Assembly (NCBI GenBank): GCA_937902665.1
Contig: CALELM010000024.1
Coordinates: 1-47,250 of the forward strand
Length of the DNA stretch: 47,250 nt
Source of the DNA: an uncultured Selenomonadaceae bacterium
GTDB lineage: Bacteria > Bacillota > Negativicutes > Selenomonadales > Selenomonadaceae
Reading direction: 5' to 3'
The notes under the pieces were generated by a model, which had not been told where the DNA came from, made no database searches, and saw nothing but the letters and a program-made list of their open reading frames with translations. The translations under genes and the position numbers were made by a program. Shown piece by piece: positions 1 to 7,584 of this stretch. Positions within the stretch are counted from its first letter, which is position 1. The number at the start of each line of letters is the position of its first letter.

Positions 1-146
1 AACGCCATTGTTCAAGAAAATGCAATAAGCATTTTCCCTCCAATTTGCGTTTCAATGAAGCGGGAGATATGCTCACCGCTTATTAAAATTTGGTTTCCCC
101 CACTTACAGCAAGCTGCTGAAGAAGGGCCATCTTTCGCTTCGTTAT
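1..146 (-). repeat. Structured intergenic repeat, copy 1 (left end cut by window)
   Basis: First of five copies of a repeat of about 145 bp, reading on the minus strand. Its terminal CGTTAT lies at 141-146; the other end runs off the window. Visible hairpins are GAAAATGC/GCATTTTC near position 17-37, the AAT-AAGCGG/CCGCTT-ATT stem at 54-84 (one bulged G), and the CAGC/GCTG hairpin near 108-120. Compared with the other copies it has lost one C near the start codon-like ATG and carries a slightly longer loop in the middle hairpin. It lies just beyond the terminator of the small gene at 225-416. Confidence 0.85.
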
Positions 147-158
147 ACCACAAAAAGA

Positions 159-194
159 GCTGCCGCACAAGTGATATCTCACTTATGCGGCAGC
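159..194 (-). terminator. Rho-independent terminator of the small gene
   Basis: A long inverted repeat: the outer arms GCTGCCGCA/TGCGGCAGC enclose inner arms AAGTGA/TCACTT. Read on the minus strand it is followed by a T run (positions 156-152). It lies about 30 bp past the stop codon of the 63-codon gene at 225-416 and should end that transcript. Confidence 0.8.
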
Positions 195-224
195 CCTTCT
201 CTTGCATCCGCAGCCTTCTTCCCC

Positions 225-416
225 TTATCCTGCGTGAGCGATACGAACCACCTCACCGCACCTCGGAGCTCCCTGCATAACAGGAAGGAAGAATCCCTCG
301 TACATCGTCTTACGACCTTCGACAGTGGATATGCTGCGAACCGGCATGGTCCCAGATCCACCTGTTACCCAACCTAATGAATCGCTCGTCAGCAAAGTCC
401 TGTTATCTCTCGTCAT
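225..416 (-). CDS. Small protein of unknown function (63 aa)
   Basis: I do not recognise this protein. The start chosen is the ATG at 416, because an AAAGGGTG ribosome binding site lies about six bases upstream; a longer in-frame start 27 bases upstream lacks one. A strong terminator follows the stop (159-194) and a promoter-like TTGACA lies upstream (503-508), so the gene looks monocistronic and genuinely expressed. The protein has no membrane segment or clear signal peptide. It contains a GG pair near residue 20 (context WVTGGSG), a single Cys near residue 53 and a Gly-rich C-terminus. It could be a secreted peptide precursor, a leader peptide or a small regulatory protein; nothing in the sequence decides between these. 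Confidence 0.5.
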   Translation of the reverse strand: MTRDNRTLLTSDSLGWVTGGSGTMPVRSISTVEGRKTMYEGFFLPVMQGAPRCGEVVRIAHAG

Positions 417-463
417 GCTAAACACCCTTTCTTCGTAAAGCACACATAAGACTATCTTCTCAC

Positions 464-534
464 ATTATGACATCTTTAGTAAAAAATAGCCAGTGCTGAA
501 TCTGTCAAAAAACACGCCAAATCTGTCATGACAG
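464..534 (-). promoter_or_regulatory. Promoter and operator-like repeats upstream of the small gene
   Basis: On the minus strand TTGACA (508-503) is followed 17 bp later by TTTTTA, and CATAAT lies at 469-464, so one of these probably serves as the core promoter. Overlapping it, AATCTGTCA occurs twice on the plus strand (499-507 and 520-528), exactly 21 bp apart, which is two helical turns. The second copy is part of a perfect 12-bp palindrome CTGTCATGACAG (523-534). This arrangement suggests binding of a dimeric regulator. Confidence 0.4.
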
Positions 535-629
535 CTGACAAAAACATGAAGATTCGCCATCCATCAAAGTGTCACAATCTTCTTTCTGCACAAAGACTCT
601 GCTTTCCTAAATCCATTCAGCGTTCACGA

Positions 630-651
630 GGCGGCTGCCCTCGAAGCCGCC
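630..651 (-). terminator. Hairpin at the end of the LPS gene array
   Basis: GGCGGCT and AGCCGCC form a 7-bp GC-rich stem with an 8-base loop, 12 bp past the last stop codon of the minus-strand gene array. There is no clear T run after it on the minus strand, so it may be a weak or factor-assisted terminator. Confidence 0.4.
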
Positions 652-662
652 CCTCACCGTTC

Positions 663-1277
663 CTATATCGTGCTGTTAAACTTCTCAAAGAACTTCCACA
701 TAATCTTGTTGTAGCCTTTATAGTCCGTTTCCGGCTCATTATCCCTGTGATAGCGGTAAATCTCCCGTCCCGTACTGTCCTTCACCGTAATGTCCACATT
801 GACCACATAGTTGAACCAAAGATGCCCTTGTTTCACATTCGGCACAGTCCACGTCCGCCGAATCGTATGCCTCTCCGTACGATCGAAGCTTCCCCATCCA
901 TCATCATAGTCAAACTTTTCCACATCCCTGTATTCCGTGCTGCTCTTTTCCTCACCTGTTGCACTGGAAGGTTCCCAATAATAATTGGTATCAAAATTGT
1001 TCACGCGGATGTATACCCTGCAATCCGCCGTATCCTCATCCGTCAGCTGCGCCTTTTTCAAGCAGTCCTTCGCATGCTGCCGAGCCATTACCTCCAGACC
1101 CTTGCGCAGTGCAAAGCAGTCAATTCTGGAATTCCCTATGCTGACCTCCTCGATTTTTACCGTCTTAATCTTCTTGAAATCAACACCGGATGCCTTCCAT
1201 ATATCCGTAGCAAATGCCGTACTGCATACCATCATGCAAAAACACAGCAGCGAAAAAGCAATGCCCCATTTCTTCAT
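663..1277 (-). CDS. Exported protein of unknown function (204 aa)
   Basis: The protein starts with a typical Sec signal peptide (Met-Lys-Lys, a hydrophobic stretch, then cleavage after an AFA-type site near residue 23), so it should be periplasmic or surface associated. The ATG at 1277 is preferred because a GGAGG site lies eight bases upstream; the alternative GTG at 1292 overlaps that site. The mature part is rich in Asp, Tyr and Trp, with a run of alternating hydrophobic residues near residues 140-175 suggesting beta strands. It resembles its upstream neighbour (1320-2030) in size, signal peptide and an aromatic C-terminal segment ending in a Phe-Phe motif, so the two may be distant paralogues. 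No known domain recognised. It is the last gene of the LPS array. Confidence 0.75.
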   Translation of the reverse strand: MKKWGIAFSLLCFCMMVCSTAFATDIWKASGVDFKKIKTVKIEEVSIGNSRIDCFALRKGLEVMARQHAKDCLKKAQLTDEDTADCRVYIRVNNFDTNYYWEPSSATGEEKSSTEYRDVEKFDYDDGWGSFDRTERHTIRRTWTVPNVKQGHLWFNYVVNVDITVKDSTGREIYRYHRDNEPETDYKGYNKIMWKFFEKFNSTI

Positions 1278-1319
1278 CTTTTCGACCTCCACTTTCTCAA
1301 AGCTCCCTGTCCTATTTCG

Positions 1320-2030
1320 TTACTGGCAAATCAACGCTGGCTGAACATTCGGCTGCATGCGAGCCCTCTGAACACCTGGCAAGAAATCGTCCTTAAAAAA
1401 ACTGCGAATGCATTTTTCATACACATCCCGCCAGCCTTCCCTTGACTGGGAAGCCCCACCGTTGCCCCGATAGCAGGATCCAAGCACAGGAACCCCCTTC
1501 CTGTTGTAAACCACATAGGACACCTCTGCTCGATAAAGCACCTCATGCGCAGCAGGAACCTGCACTGGCTCATTGTGATGATACTCCCTGATTACATGCG
1601 TATTTCCATTGTATTCATCCGTTACCTTGTTGCAGCAATCAATATATGTCGTATAAGGATCCGTCCTGCCCTCCGTTCGCTCATGCCAAATGACTTGCGG
1701 AACAACAAACAGATCTGCCTGCCCATTCAGCTCCGCCGCCAGTTCCTCGCCGCTTCTGCCGTTTGAGGAATTGACGGAGACAGACCACGTCCATTGCGGC
1801 AGGGCGGAACGTGCCGCTCTCAAAAGCTCATCATCAAAATCACGGTCGAAGTCATCGTAGCTTCCAAAACTGTCATATTCCATCGGAAAAATCACCACGC
1901 TTTTCGCCGACAGCAGATCCCCTTCCTTGTCGTCTACCCAAGCACTGGTATATCTCTCATGATCCATAGCATAAGCTACCTGTGACAACACGAAAGCAAA
2001 ACAAAACACACAAAAAAGAATACGTCTCAT
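1320..2030 (-). CDS. Exported protein of unknown function (236 aa)
   Basis: A signal peptide occupies roughly the first 22 residues (Met-Arg-Arg start, hydrophobic core, AYA cleavage site). The ATG at 2030 is chosen because AAAGGAG lies just upstream; a TTG at 2051 would place charged residues before the signal. The mature protein is acidic near its N-terminus (an Asp/Phe-rich run around residues 45-55) and has four cysteines: a Cys-Cys pair near residue 135, one near 189 and one near 210. Residues 55-110 read like the alpha/beta fold of periplasmic proteins that use a VVxP-type strand, but I recognise no family. It follows the GT2 gene by 30 bp, so it is probably cotranscribed with the LPS genes. 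Confidence 0.75.
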   Translation of the reverse strand: MRRILFCVFCFAFVLSQVAYAMDHERYTSAWVDDKEGDLLSAKSVVIFPMEYDSFGSYDDFDRDFDDELLRAARSALPQWTWSVSVNSSNGRSGEELAAELNGQADLFVVPQVIWHERTEGRTDPYTTYIDCCNKVTDEYNGNTHVIREYHHNEPVQVPAAHEVLYRAEVSYVVYNRKGVPVLGSCYRGNGGASQSREGWRDVYEKCIRSFFKDDFLPGVQRARMQPNVQPALICQ

Positions 2031-2060
2031 TCCCTTCACTCCTTTACACAAATCTTTCTC

Positions 2061-2924
2061 CTATCTCTTTTTCCCCCTGCCCATGCGAAAAGCAAGATAT
2101 TTCACGGCATCGTCCATGATAAATCCAGCAGCAGCAAGCGGTGCCTTCCGCTCCCAAGCTGCCTGCATCTGCTTTTTCAAAAGCTCCAGCCCTGCCCCCT
2201 CGCTCTTGCCGAACGTGTCAAGAATCCACTTCTCGCTCGACTGGAACCTCCCAATCTCCGAGTATCTCCGATAAGCGGAACGAATCCCGTACTCATGGGA
2301 ATGATGCACTCTCGCCCCTGCCGCATAGTAAAGTGCCCAGCCATTCATCAAGAGCTTCGCTCCCATGTACATGTCCTCGCTCACATTGAGCTTCGGAAAT
2401 CCTCCCACTTCCCGAACTGCCTTTACCCGATAGGCAGAAAAGGCATCCGACAGAAACGCCGCTCGAATGCCGAGCGTCTTCCTGTCCTCAAAGACAATCC
2501 TGCGGTCACTGCTGCCATAGCTGAATTCCCTCTGAAGCCTTGTTCCAAGCGATGCGCCGACATGCGGAAGCTGACGGCCGCAGACCGCACCGACATCTTC
2601 ATCCGCAAAAGGCGCAACCAAGGCAGAAAGAGCATCGCTCTCCGGCATCAGGACATCCTGCGTTAAAAAAACAACGATATCCACATCATCTGCCAGCCAA
2701 TCGATTGCCTGCTGTCTTGTCAATCCATGATTGAACGACTTGCGGGGTATCACCCTCGTTTCAAAACCATGCTTCGCCGCAAGCTCCACCGTCCCATCTT
2801 CTGATGAGGAATCCACCACAAGCTTCCTTGCCAGCTTGCAGCCCTGCCTGTCCAACTGGCAAAGAAGCTGCTCAAAAGAGGCTCCCGCACGCAGCGTCGG
2901 TATTACCAAACCAATTCTATCCAT
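2061..2924 (-). CDS. Family 2 glycosyltransferase (rhamnosyltransferase-like)
   Basis: A GT-A fold enzyme of about 287 residues that should transfer an activated sugar to a lipid-linked or core acceptor on the cytoplasmic face of the membrane. The N-terminus has the family 2 pattern: a VIPT strand, then VVDSSSEDGT, a nucleotide-binding region; a later TQDVLMP segment takes the place of the DXD metal site. A conserved SEDMYMGAKLL region carries the likely catalytic acid. The start at 2924 overlaps the stop of the upstream sugar transferase gene as TGATG, indicating translational coupling; longer upstream starts would extend into that gene. It resembles O-antigen rhamnosyltransferases of the WbbL type, but the sugar is not determined by sequence. 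Confidence 0.8.
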   Translation of the reverse strand: MDRIGLVIPTLRAGASFEQLLCQLDRQGCKLARKLVVDSSSEDGTVELAAKHGFETRVIPRKSFNHGLTRQQAIDWLADDVDIVVFLTQDVLMPESDALSALVAPFADEDVGAVCGRQLPHVGASLGTRLQREFSYGSSDRRIVFEDRKTLGIRAAFLSDAFSAYRVKAVREVGGFPKLNVSEDMYMGAKLLMNGWALYYAAGARVHHSHEYGIRSAYRRYSEIGRFQSSEKWILDTFGKSEGAGLELLKKQMQAAWERKAPLAAAGFIMDDAVKYLAFRMGRGKKR

Positions 2925-4381
2925 CAATATGCACCCTTTTTCCCAAACACGACCTTGACGGTTTTCAAAAGATACACGATATCCATCCAAACAGACCAGT
3001 TGCGCACATACCATGCATCGAGATGCAGCCGCCCCTGAAAGCTGATGTCATTGCGGCCGCTAATCTGCCACAGCCCAGTGATTCCTGGAACGGTAACAAC
3101 AATAGTAGACAAGTACTCGCCCATCATCTCTGCCTCGCGCGGCAGATAGGGGCGAGGCCCCACTAGGCTCATCTCCCCCTTGATAACATTGATGATCTGC
3201 GGCAATTCGTCCAAGCTGTAGCGCCGGATCCATTTTCCAACAGGCGTGACCCTTGGATCCTCCCCCCTAAGCTTTGCAAACTCCTCCCACTCTTCCCTTG
3301 CTTCGGGATGCTCCGCAAAATGCTTTTCCAGCATTTCATCCGCATTCATGTACATGGAACGAAACTTGTAGCAAACAAAATCCTTATTGTTCCGTCCGAT
3401 GCGCTTCTGCCGAAAAAGCACAGGTCCCGGACTGTCCATAAAAATCAGGAAGGAAATGGCAAGCCCTATCGGCACGATTCCCAAGAGGAGAATACAGCTG
3501 ACCACCACATCAAAAAACCGCTTGAACATGCGATTTTTCCACTGTGCCAGATTGTTATGCACCCGAAGGAGCATAAGCCGCGAATCCACTAAGGTTTCTA
3601 TGTCGATTGTTCCAACCGGCGCCCCTACGAGATCCGGCACAAAGGACACATTCTTTACAAGCGGCTGGATCCGATTGACAAGCTCCACCTGCTTTTCCGA
3701 AGAAAGCCCCGGCACAGCAATAATGACCTCCCTCACCCCCGTCATCCGAATGACACGCTCAATGTTCTCAAAGCGTCCGAGGATACGGACCCTGTCCCGA
3801 ATCGGTGATTCCTCGGGATGATCCTCGATAAATCCCAAAATCCGGTACCCAAAACCGGAATCATGCTCAAAAGAATCCAAAACCAGTTCCGCTGTCCTGC
3901 CCGCCCCAATGAAAAGCACAGGTATCTGGAACAGCTTGCGCTCATTGATGTATCTCTTAAAGAAATACCGCCCCGACAAGATAAACAAAAAGGAAAAAAT
4001 TCCCGTCATTCCGACAAAGAGCCTCGAAACGACCTCTGCCACCTTGCCGAAATACATCAGCATCGTAATCGTCAGGACACTGTAAAACACAGCCCAAAAC
4101 ACGTTTTGCGCCATCTTCCAGAACGGGACACTGCGCATGTGCGCCTCCGAGGAATGCAGGAAGCACAGGAAAATCGTTGGCACAATGACATACAAATAAA
4201 CTGGTGGCACATAAAAAAGCTCATTGGCGATTGGAAGCCATGTATTCCTCAGCCGATAGGAAAGGTATTCCGCCCCCACGACCATAGCATAATCCAAAAC
4301 GACAAGCAATACAGACAGGATTCCATCTGCATAACGATCGCAGAACCATTGCAGGCGGGCTGACACATTGTTTATTTTCAT
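2924..4381 (-). CDS. wbaP: Undecaprenyl-phosphate sugar phosphotransferase (WbaP-like)
   Basis: This integral membrane enzyme transfers a hexose-1-phosphate from a UDP-sugar to undecaprenyl phosphate, the first step in building an O-antigen or capsule repeat. It has the three-part WbaP layout: four or five membrane segments in residues 20-150, a Rossmann-like middle domain (about 150-280, starting IPVLFIGAGRTAELV), then the catalytic bacterial sugar transferase domain (about 285-485). The catalytic domain begins with a re-entrant hydrophobic helix and carries FRQKRIG, KFRSM, SLDELPQ and LVGPRP motifs. The C-terminus ends in KKGAY, typical of the family. A GAGGGTGA site precedes the start. Galactose or glucose are the usual substrates; which one applies here is unknown. 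Confidence 0.88.
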   Translation of the reverse strand: MKINNVSARLQWFCDRYADGILSVLLVVLDYAMVVGAEYLSYRLRNTWLPIANELFYVPPVYLYVIVPTIFLCFLHSSEAHMRSVPFWKMAQNVFWAVFYSVLTITMLMYFGKVAEVVSRLFVGMTGIFSFLFILSGRYFFKRYINERKLFQIPVLFIGAGRTAELVLDSFEHDSGFGYRILGFIEDHPEESPIRDRVRILGRFENIERVIRMTGVREVIIAVPGLSSEKQVELVNRIQPLVKNVSFVPDLVGAPVGTIDIETLVDSRLMLLRVHNNLAQWKNRMFKRFFDVVVSCILLLGIVPIGLAISFLIFMDSPGPVLFRQKRIGRNNKDFVCYKFRSMYMNADEMLEKHFAEHPEAREEWEEFAKLRGEDPRVTPVGKWIRRYSLDELPQIINVIKGEMSLVGPRPYLPREAEMMGEYLSTIVVTVPGITGLWQISGRNDISFQGRLHLDAWYVRNWSVWMDIVYLLKTVKVVFGKKGAY

Positions 4382-4508
4382 ATTCGAATCACCCTCAAAT
4401 GAAAAAGCACGAACACGCCAATTTGCGTATCCATGCTTTTATCATATCATAGACAAGAAAAGAAACCAACATCCACCAGTTCCTTTTTACTCAATTCCCC
4501 AGTGGCTG
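4382..4508 (-). promoter_or_regulatory. Promoter-like site and leader hairpin before wbaP
   Basis: This 127-bp gap is one of the wider ones in the LPS array. On the minus strand TTGGTT and TATGAT (4453-4448) are spaced by 17 bp, and a second pair, TTGACA with TAAAAA, lies further upstream near 4511-4483. Just downstream of TATGAT is a hairpin with arms AAAAGCA (4403-4409) and TGCTTTT (4434-4440), inner arms ACGC/GCGT, and a T run on the minus strand. It could be a terminator for the upstream genes or an attenuator for wbaP. Confidence 0.35.
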
Positions 4509-5462
4509 TCAACCAATCCTTTTTGCATTCTTCCGGTTGCTTTCCGCCAGAATATAATGCGGCCGCTTCTTGCTCTCCGTATAGATCTTTGCCACATACT
4601 GCCCCATCACGCCCATGCAGAAAAGCTGTATCCCTCCGATGAATACCACGGCACAGATTATGGAAGCCCAGCCCTGCACGGGATCTCCAAAAAAGATTTT
4701 CCTCACAACGATAAACATAAGGATAGCAAAAGCAAGCAGTGTAAGCGACGCACCAAAGCCGGAAACCGCTGTCAATGGCACCTCCGAGAAACTAATCATC
4801 CCATCCACCGCATACCGGAACAGCTTCCAGAAGCTCCACTTCGTTTCCCCTGCCACACGTTCCAGATTCTCATAGGGAAGCCAATAGGTACGAAAGCCGA
4901 TCCAGCCAAAGATACCCTTGGAAAAGCGGTTGTTTTCCCCCATAGCAACGATAGCTTCCACCATGTCCCGCTTCATCAATCGAAAATCCCTTGCGCCGTC
5001 CACGATATCCGCATCAGAGATCTGGTTCATGATCCGATAAAAACTTCTGGCAAAAAAGGAACGTATCCTCGGCTCTCCCTCCCTGTTCATTCGGCGAGTT
5101 GCCACGCTGTCATACTCCCCAGACTCCAGCCTCTGCAGCATCTCCGGCAAAAGTGCCGGAGGATCCTGCAAATCTGCGTCCATAACTGCCACATAATCTC
5201 CCATTGCATGGCAAAATCCGGCATACATCGCCGCTTCCTTGCCAAAATTTCGTGAGAAGGAAAGGTAGCTCACATGGTTATCTCCCTCTGCCAACGACCT
5301 CAAAATTTCCAGTGTGCCATCCTTGGAACCGTCATTCACGAAAATCAATTCATAATCGCAGTCCATTCCCTGCAAAACAGGAATTGCCGCACCGTAAAAC
5401 TTTTGCAGCGACTCCTCCTCATTGTAGCAGGGAATAATGAGCGACAGCATTGTATTTTTCAC
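4509..5462 (-). CDS. Family 2 glycosyltransferase, GtrB/DPM1 type
   Basis: A 317-residue enzyme of the kind that loads a sugar onto polyprenyl phosphate, making a donor used on the outer side of the membrane. The soluble GT-A domain (residues 1-230) starts with LSLIIPCYNEEESL and contains VFVNDGSKDGT-like and DADLQDPP motifs, the latter being the metal-binding DXD site. Two membrane helices follow (about 235-260 and 268-290), as in GtrB and ArnC. The start is a GTG with a GGGAGG site eleven bases upstream; an ATG four codons later is an alternative. The multi-pass protein encoded at 7585-9048 is a possible partner that would use the lipid-linked sugar; that pairing is inference. Confidence 0.85.
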   Translation of the reverse strand: MKNTMLSLIIPCYNEEESLQKFYGAAIPVLQGMDCDYELIFVNDGSKDGTLEILRSLAEGDNHVSYLSFSRNFGKEAAMYAGFCHAMGDYVAVMDADLQDPPALLPEMLQRLESGEYDSVATRRMNREGEPRIRSFFARSFYRIMNQISDADIVDGARDFRLMKRDMVEAIVAMGENNRFSKGIFGWIGFRTYWLPYENLERVAGETKWSFWKLFRYAVDGMISFSEVPLTAVSGFGASLTLLAFAILMFIVVRKIFFGDPVQGWASIICAVVFIGGIQLFCMGVMGQYVAKIYTESKKRPHYILAESNRKNAKRIG

Positions 5463-5511
5463 TATTACTGCAACCTCCCACTAGGTTCTCAAGCTGCTTT
5501 TCGGCTTGTTC

Positions 5512-7536
5512 CTATACCTTCTCGCCTCGTCCTGCGTCGTCCAGCAGCTCCGGATGCCTTACCATCCATCCAGTCAGCTCGCACCATGCCTCCCGCTCCT
5601 CAGCAAACCTCGTTTCCCCCACGGTACCCAAGAGCTTCTCCGAAACGGCAAGCTCCTGCGAGGTTCCATGCCGATAGTCGCCGAGCCGATCCTCCGTTAT
5701 CCAGCAATACGGCGTAACAGCATACTCTATTTTATCCGTAAGGCTTGGCAAAATTGAATAATAGGCAAAATCCTTCGGTGCGATCAATTCCATCAAGGTC
5801 GGCAGGATATTCATGTGACAGCCAATCGCATTGCCTGCCAGCATATCCTGCGTCAGCTCCCTGTGATACATGGCAAAGGAGGTCAGTACCTCCTCCCGAA
5901 GATTTGGCTCAGATCGAGGCACAACCCCATACTCAAAGGGAATCGCCTGCATCGAATGATCGCCCGTTACGACAAACAAGCTATCAGGAAACCGTACCTT
6001 CATACGCTCAATGAATTTCACAAGGCACTGATCCGCATACCAGATACCTGCCATCTTGCGGCGCGTCTTTTCATCCCAGCCCTTCGCCTGCGGAAGCTCC
6101 GGCATCAATTTCTCAATGGAAAATCCATATTCCTCATAAGGCATGTGGTAAGGACCATGATTTGAAGTCGTATAAAGGAAATGAAACGACGGCACATCCT
6201 CTGCCTCAATCCTCCTTGCCGCTTCCTCCAAGAACACATGGTCATAGATCCCAAGCCAAGTCCTTGGTGCATCCTTGGGGCAGATTTCCGTTCCGCCATA
6301 GCAGGCATCAAACCCAATCGCAGGCACGAAATGTTCCAAGCTTCCCCAATTCAGACCGCCGCCATACCAAAATTCTGCACGATAGCCCAACCGCTTCATC
6401 TGGAGCGGCAGGGAGGTTGGCACGTTCCCATACCAAAAATCCTTGTTCTCGTTCAGTTCCATATCCGCATCATAGATTCCCGTCAGCAGGCTCACAAGAG
6501 CCGGTTGGGAAATCATGCCCGCAGGCAGAAAATTCTGCAGGAAAACAGCATGCCCGTCCTTGCGAAGCTTCTCGCTCCCCTCCATCAGATGAAGCTTTCG
6601 GTAAAGCTCGTCAAAGGGTGCTTGGGCATGGCTTTCTCCCAACAAGAAAAAGACATGCGAGGGCTTTTTTATCCTTGCTCCCCCTGCCGTCCTCCGAAAT
6701 TGCAGCAAAGGATTCTCTCCCTTCACAATCCCTGCTTTCAGCACAGGCTGCAGGATTTTCTCTGCTTCCTCGTCCGTATGCATCAAGGCATCGCTCACGG
6801 AATGTTTCCATGCAAACTCCAAGGCAATCAAGTCATCCATCGTTGCCTTGGCAAGAAAAATATCATCCTTGACAATCTTTGGCACTTCATCCCATTCCGG
6901 CTTTCGGCTATGGTGCAGGGTTCCGCCATAGCGAAACCAATAAAAAAGCAAAATCGCTCCAAGGAAAACCAATGCATTGAGCCCGTATTGCAAAAACGGC
7001 GAGGAAAGTGCCGCATAGGGAAGCCTTGGCAAGTAAAGAAGCTCCTTTGCCACTGCCGTCCATACAACCATGTAGGGGATATAGCCCAGCAAGATCCGTC
7101 CCCCATGATTCTGATGGAAAAATATATCCGCAAAGTTCTTCTTGTCTGCATGAAGCCCCAGCTTGATGGTCGGATTGAACACGTCATGGAAGTGAAAATA
7201 AAAAATCCACTTTCCAAAAAACGCAAGATAAAGTACCGTCAGGTAGGTACACAGCAGCGAGACACGAACAGAATCCGAAATCTCAAAATAAGCAGGCAAA
7301 AAGGCTGACGGCAGGCTTACAGCCAGCATCAGCACAAGAAAAACGTACGCATTGAAATCCATGCCCCACCAAAAGCCATAGCGAAAGCATTCCCACCACT
7401 TGCGCCACTCCCCCACGGGTGACTTCTTTGGCCCAAAGCGAAAAATAAAAAGGTAACGAAAACAGGCACAGACCACGGGAGGAATACAAAAAATCAAAAA
7501 GTCAGCCTGTATTCCATAAAAAAATAAGGAAAACAT
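5512..7536 (-). CDS. LTA synthase/EptA-type phospho-alcohol transferase (Ser nucleophile)
   Basis: A membrane-anchored enzyme of the alkaline phosphatase superfamily, expected to move a phosphoglycerol or phosphoethanolamine group from a phospholipid to a surface glycan. About five membrane helices fill residues 1-205; the external sulfatase-fold domain covers about 290-600. Expected active-site parts are visible: metal ligand Glu301 in LLGESHA, a likely nucleophile Ser343 (GMISQPAL), His460 in SNHGPY, and Asp526-His527 in VTGDHS. The second paralogue in this array (19217-21217) has Thr at the nucleophile position. A GAGGAG site precedes the ATG. Its place among LPS core genes suggests the acceptor is LPS, not lipoteichoic acid. 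Confidence 0.8.
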   Translation of the reverse strand: MFSLFFYGIQADFLIFCIPPVVCACFRYLFIFRFGPKKSPVGEWRKWWECFRYGFWWGMDFNAYVFLVLMLAVSLPSAFLPAYFEISDSVRVSLLCTYLTVLYLAFFGKWIFYFHFHDVFNPTIKLGLHADKKNFADIFFHQNHGGRILLGYIPYMVVWTAVAKELLYLPRLPYAALSSPFLQYGLNALVFLGAILLFYWFRYGGTLHHSRKPEWDEVPKIVKDDIFLAKATMDDLIALEFAWKHSVSDALMHTDEEAEKILQPVLKAGIVKGENPLLQFRRTAGGARIKKPSHVFFLLGESHAQAPFDELYRKLHLMEGSEKLRKDGHAVFLQNFLPAGMISQPALVSLLTGIYDADMELNENKDFWYGNVPTSLPLQMKRLGYRAEFWYGGGLNWGSLEHFVPAIGFDACYGGTEICPKDAPRTWLGIYDHVFLEEAARRIEAEDVPSFHFLYTTSNHGPYHMPYEEYGFSIEKLMPELPQAKGWDEKTRRKMAGIWYADQCLVKFIERMKVRFPDSLFVVTGDHSMQAIPFEYGVVPRSEPNLREEVLTSFAMYHRELTQDMLAGNAIGCHMNILPTLMELIAPKDFAYYSILPSLTDKIEYAVTPYCWITEDRLGDYRHGTSQELAVSEKLLGTVGETRFAEEREAWCELTGWMVRHPELLDDAGRGEKV

Positions 7537-7584
7537 ATTCTACTCCTCTAACTGTCATAATTCCTCTTCTTTACAATTTCTTTC

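Noticed and set aside
1..146. Repeat as a protein-coding element: copy 1 and copy 2 each have a 38-40 codon frame running through the repeat
   Set aside because: The frames differ between copies. Indels of one base shift copy 1 relative to copy 2, and copies 3 and 4 hit early stops, while the hairpins are kept. Coding is therefore unlikely, apart from the tiny last frame noted separately.
528..1445. 305-codon plus-strand frame across the first exported-protein genes
   Set aside because: The opposite strand has two genes with signal peptides and ribosome sites; this frame has neither.
4416..4430. CCAATTTGCGT near wbaP matching part of the repeat
   Set aside because: Only 11 bases match and no hairpin arms or ends are present; a match this short is expected by chance.
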